Source: an uncultured Polaribacter sp.
GTDB lineage: Bacteria > Bacteroidota > Bacteroidia > Flavobacteriales > Flavobacteriaceae
NCBI GenBank assembly: GCA_913050305.1
Contig: CAJXAS010000079.1
Span: forward strand, 1 to 8,025
Reading direction: 5' to 3'
DNA: 8,025 nt
The translations under genes were made by a program, and so were the position numbers. The number at the start of each line of letters is the position of its first letter. Within the stretch, counting starts at the first letter, position 1. The notes beneath the pieces were generated by a model. It did not search any database and was not told where the DNA came from. It saw only the letters and a program-made list of their open reading frames with translations. Positions 5,997 to 8,025 of this stretch are shown here, piece by piece.

Positions 5997-7394
5997 ATGT
6001 CTAATATAAAGAATGATTTAGCTCTATTTAACGAGCTAGTTGAAGTTTTAATTTCGGAAGAAGCAGAAAATCCGGTAGCAGAAAGAATAGCGGCAAGCAA
6101 ATTATTTAATACAATTGACCTTTCATTAAATGATGGGGCAATGATAGACGTTGATTTTAAAACATTGCTGCGAGAGGTACTCGTTGCTACGCCAAAAACA
6201 GCTACAAATTTGTTTTTTAATCAACTTTTTGGAGGAAGACAAAGCAAAGCAATTTTAGGAGATTTATTAGCTGTTATGTTAAATAATAGCATGTATACTT
6301 ATAAGGTTGCAGGCCCACAAGTAGGTATAGAACAAGAAATTATTAGACAATCTTGTAATTTAATTGGGTATGGTGCCAATAGTAATGGTACGTTTCCAAC
6401 AGGCGGTTCTATGAGTAATTATATGGGGTTAATTATGGGGCGAGATGCAAAAGATCCTTTTTGTAGATTAAACGGAATGTCAAAACCATTAATTATTTAT
6501 ACTTCTGAAGAATGTCATTATTCAAATGCAAAAAATGCAAGTTTTGCAGGAATAGGAAAGAATAATATTCGATATATAAAAGCAGATTCTGTAGGAAGAA
6601 TGCTTCCAAATTGTTTAGAAGAACAAATCAAAGAAGATATTAAAAATGGAGGCGTTCCAACGTATGTAAACGCAACTGCAGGAACAACGGTTTTAGGTGC
6701 TTTTGATCCAATAGATAAAATTGCAGATATTACAGAACGTTATAATATATGGCTTCATGTAGATGGTGCATATTGTGGAAGTGTGATTTTTAGCGAGAAA
6801 TACAAATATTTGGTAAAAGGAGTAGAAAGGTCTAATTCCTTTAGCTACAATGCGCACAAAATGTTAGGCACGCCATTAACTTGCTCTATTATCTTAGTAA
6901 ATGATAAGAAACATTTACACAATTCTTTTAGTAGTGATGCAGATTATTTGTATCAAACAGATGGAGATGATTTTAACTTAGGGAAAACATCTTTTCAATG
7001 TGGAAGAAGAAATGATGCTTTAAAATTTTGGACACTTTGGAAGTCTATTGGAACAAAAGGTTTAGAACAAATTGTAGATCAGCAATTTAATCTAGCAAAT
7101 GTTGCTTTAGATTATATTAGAAGTAATTCTGACTATACTTTGTACAGTTTTGATGATGCTATTTCTGTTTGTTTCAACTATAAAAATATAGACCCAACAG
7201 CACTTTGTACTGCCCTATACGAGCACCAAGAAACAGTTGTAGGTTTTGGTTCTTTTGAAGAAGACACCTTTGTGAGATTGGTAACAATAAACGCAAATAA
7301 CGAAAAAGTAGATATTTTAAATTTCTTTAAAGTTTTAGAGGCTTTTGTTGAAAAAACACCAAGCTTAACAAAGTTAGAAGCTGCAAGCGTTTAG
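5997..7394 (+). CDS. Group II PLP decarboxylase, probable cysteine sulfinic acid decarboxylase
   Basis: This is a cytoplasmic PLP enzyme of the GAD/CSAD/aromatic amino acid decarboxylase family, predicted to convert cysteine sulfinate to hypotaurine and CO2. Its 465 residues lack the long GAD65/67 N-terminal extension. Visible features are TGGSMSN (135-141, phosphate binding), ECHYS (172-176, His174 stacking on PLP), TAGTTVLGAFDPI (227-239), HVDGA (254-258, Asp256 to the pyridine nitrogen), NAHK (285-288, Lys288 as Schiff-base lysine) and CGRR (335-338, substrate Arg region). Similarity to animal CSAD is continuous: FFNQLF, YTY, and ECHYS through GTTVLGAFDP. Phe78 and Ser98, 20 residues apart, match F94 and S114 of animal CSAD; GAD differs at both. 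The cysteine dioxygenase 33 bp upstream would supply the substrate. A terminator follows at 7436. Glutamate, aspartate or cysteate decarboxylation remain possible. No hypotaurine-oxidising enzyme is visible in the window. Confidence 0.88.
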   Translation: MSNIKNDLALFNELVEVLISEEAENPVAERIAASKLFNTIDLSLNDGAMIDVDFKTLLREVLVATPKTATNLFFNQLFGGRQSKAILGDLLAVMLNNSMYTYKVAGPQVGIEQEIIRQSCNLIGYGANSNGTFPTGGSMSNYMGLIMGRDAKDPFCRLNGMSKPLIIYTSEECHYSNAKNASFAGIGKNNIRYIKADSVGRMLPNCLEEQIKEDIKNGGVPTYVNATAGTTVLGAFDPIDKIADITERYNIWLHVDGAYCGSVIFSEKYKYLVKGVERSNSFSYNAHKMLGTPLTCSIILVNDKKHLHNSFSSDADYLYQTDGDDFNLGKTSFQCGRRNDALKFWTLWKSIGTKGLEQIVDQQFNLANVALDYIRSNSDYTLYSFDDAISVCFNYKNIDPTALCTALYEHQETVVGFGSFEEDTFVRLVTINANNEKVDILNFFKVLEAFVEKTPSLTKLEAASV

Positions 7395-7435
7395 CAGTTG
7401 TTATAAGTTTTAAGTATTAAAAATAAATATTATCC

Positions 7436-7468
7436 AAAAAACGTCACTTTTTAGTGATGTTTTTTTTT
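7436..7468 (+). terminator. Intrinsic terminator of the dioxygenase-decarboxylase operon
   Basis: A 13-bp stem (7436-7448 with 7453-7465) with a single G-T pair closes a TTTT loop, and a run of nine T ends at 7468. It lies 41 bp after the decarboxylase stop. The preceding stretch, 7395-7435, has no other feature. Its right arm lies immediately ahead of the promoter of the next gene. Confidence 0.88.
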
Positions 7469-7477
7469 GAAACATTT

Positions 7478-7485
7478 TACCTTTG
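7478..7485 (+). promoter_or_regulatory. -7 promoter element of the 7490 gene
   Basis: TACCTTTG is an exact TAnnTTTG match, in the TACCTTTGCA form common ahead of flavobacterial genes. It ends 4 bp before the ATG at 7490, so transcription should begin at or within a few bases of the start codon. No good TTG lies 19-23 bp upstream, because that stretch is the terminator's hairpin and T tract. Confidence 0.55.
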
Positions 7486-7489
7486 CAAT

Positions 7490-7900
7490 ATGAGCGATTT
7501 TAATGAGTTTTTTGAAGCCTTTGAACAAAGCGTTACTAATAACGATTTTGTGAAGTTAACCATTAGCAAACCTATGAAAAAAAGTGAGGGTTTACAAAAT
7601 GTTTATGTTCGTTTTTTTTTAATTGACGGCAAACAAGTTTTCGAATTTAAATACCGTCATACTTCAGAAAATATATTTAAAAAATTATCCTTAGTTGCTG
7701 CAAAAGTTGAAATAGAAAAATTGCTTTTAAATACCTTTAGAACGGCAACATTATTTACATTAAGTTATGATTTGTTGGTAATGGTTTCTAAAACGAAGAA
7801 AGTTTCTTGCAGAGATACCCCACCAAGTTTTAGAAATAAGTTACCCGAGGTTTCGCAAGAATCTCAAGAGCCAAAAGAGTTAGATGAACCAAAAGAGTAG
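7490..7900 (+). CDS. Small protein resembling the N-terminal domain of a flavobacterial methyltransferase-type protein
   Basis: This 136-residue protein has no assigned function. Residues 22-57 (KLTISKP, then NVYVR at 37-41, then an alternating strand region ending FKYRH) and ATLFT (86-90) recall, from memory only, the domain that precedes a Rossmann-fold SAM-dependent methyltransferase in long Bacteroidota proteins of about 390 residues. Here the methyltransferase part is absent: the frame ends in a polar tail rich in Glu, Lys and Pro (117-136, with EPKE twice), followed by stops in all frames. It is therefore a stand-alone or shortened version. I chose ATG 7490 because the longer frame from GTG 7454 begins inside the terminator hairpin and precedes the -7 element. 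The gene contains a run of nine T at 7612-7620, where slippage is possible, but the family-like pattern continues in the same frame after it. It is separated from the decarboxylase operon by the terminator. Confidence 0.7.
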   Translation: MSDFNEFFEAFEQSVTNNDFVKLTISKPMKKSEGLQNVYVRFFLIDGKQVFEFKYRHTSENIFKKLSLVAAKVEIEKLLLNTFRTATLFTLSYDLLVMVSKTKKVSCRDTPPSFRNKLPEVSQESQEPKELDEPKE

Positions 7901-8025
7901 TACTAATTAATTAGTTCATTTTCTTCTGATTTTCTTTAATAATGCCAGGTTACTAATTGTAATTTAAAACATTGAATGCCATTCAGAGAAAGTATAAACT
8001 AAGAATTACAAAAAAAAACGTAAAA
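7901..8025. other. Right-end intergenic region with two palindromes
   Basis: No gene is visible on either strand in these last 125 bp. ACTAATTAATTAGT (7902-7915) is a perfect 14-bp palindrome starting 2 bp after the stop of the preceding gene, and ATGAAC/GTTCAT (7883-7888, 7914-7919) flanks it at wider spacing. Followed by T-rich sequence, it might act as a weak terminator, but it has no GC core. TGAATG-C-CATTCA (7973-7985) is a second perfect 13-nt palindrome, of a size typical of an operator for a gene lying to the right. Confidence 0.35.

Noticed and set aside
7454..7489. An N-terminal extension of the last gene starting from GTG 7454
   Set aside because: It begins inside the terminator hairpin, reads through the T tract and lies upstream of the -7 element; ATG 7490 fits better.
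7612..7620. Run of nine T as a frameshift or phase-variable site
   Set aside because: The reading frame and family-like residue pattern continue unchanged on both sides, so there is no sign of an actual shift here; slippage remains only a possibility.

Overview
The window looks like a piece of a Flavobacteriia (Bacteroidota) chromosome. It is AT-rich, its starts have A-rich leaders without clear Shine-Dalgarno sites, two TAnnTTTG-type -7 promoter elements are visible, and its first gene is bshA of bacillithiol synthesis. There are no RNA genes, CRISPR arrays or insertion sequences. Genes fill almost everything, and the longest gap (277 bp) is the divergent control region in the middle.

Left part (1-3585, plus strand): the 3' three quarters of bshA end at a near-perfect hairpin terminator. 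Then come a DAACS-family sodium:acidic amino acid/dicarboxylate symporter, a two-domain 3-mercaptopyruvate sulfurtransferase with the CGSGITA active-site loop, and a small TerB-like protein that starts 3 bp after the sulfurtransferase stop. The close spacing suggests one transcription unit for these three.

Middle (3608-5152, minus strand): a PutP-like sodium:solute symporter converges with the TerB-like gene and diverges from the genes to its right. Several residues known to matter for Na+ and proline in E. coli PutP are replaced.

Right part (5430-7394, plus strand): a cysteine dioxygenase, started from TTG, is followed 33 bp later by a group II PLP decarboxylase that most resembles animal cysteine sulfinic acid decarboxylase. 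Together they predict cysteine -> cysteine sulfinate -> hypotaurine, the animal-type route to taurine, as a compact bacterial operon closed by a terminator. This is the most interesting content of the window. The dioxygenase also keeps the Cys and Tyr that form the thioether cofactor in mammalian enzymes. The decarboxylase carries Phe and Ser where animal CSAD, unlike GAD, has them. The divergent symporter could move an osmolyte or precursor linked to this pathway, but that is inference.

Right end (7490-8025): a small gene with a textbook -7 element 5 bp before its ATG, so possibly leaderless. It resembles only the N-terminal domain of a larger flavobacterial methyltransferase-type protein as I remember it. 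The last 125 bp hold two short palindromes and no gene.

A loose theme joins most of the window: cysteine sulfur. BshA leads to the thiol bacillithiol, the sulfurtransferase handles a cysteine breakdown product, CDO/CSAD oxidise and decarboxylate cysteine, and DAACS carriers can take acidic amino acids, a class that includes cysteine sulfinate. Whether this is functional clustering or chance needs comparative genomics.
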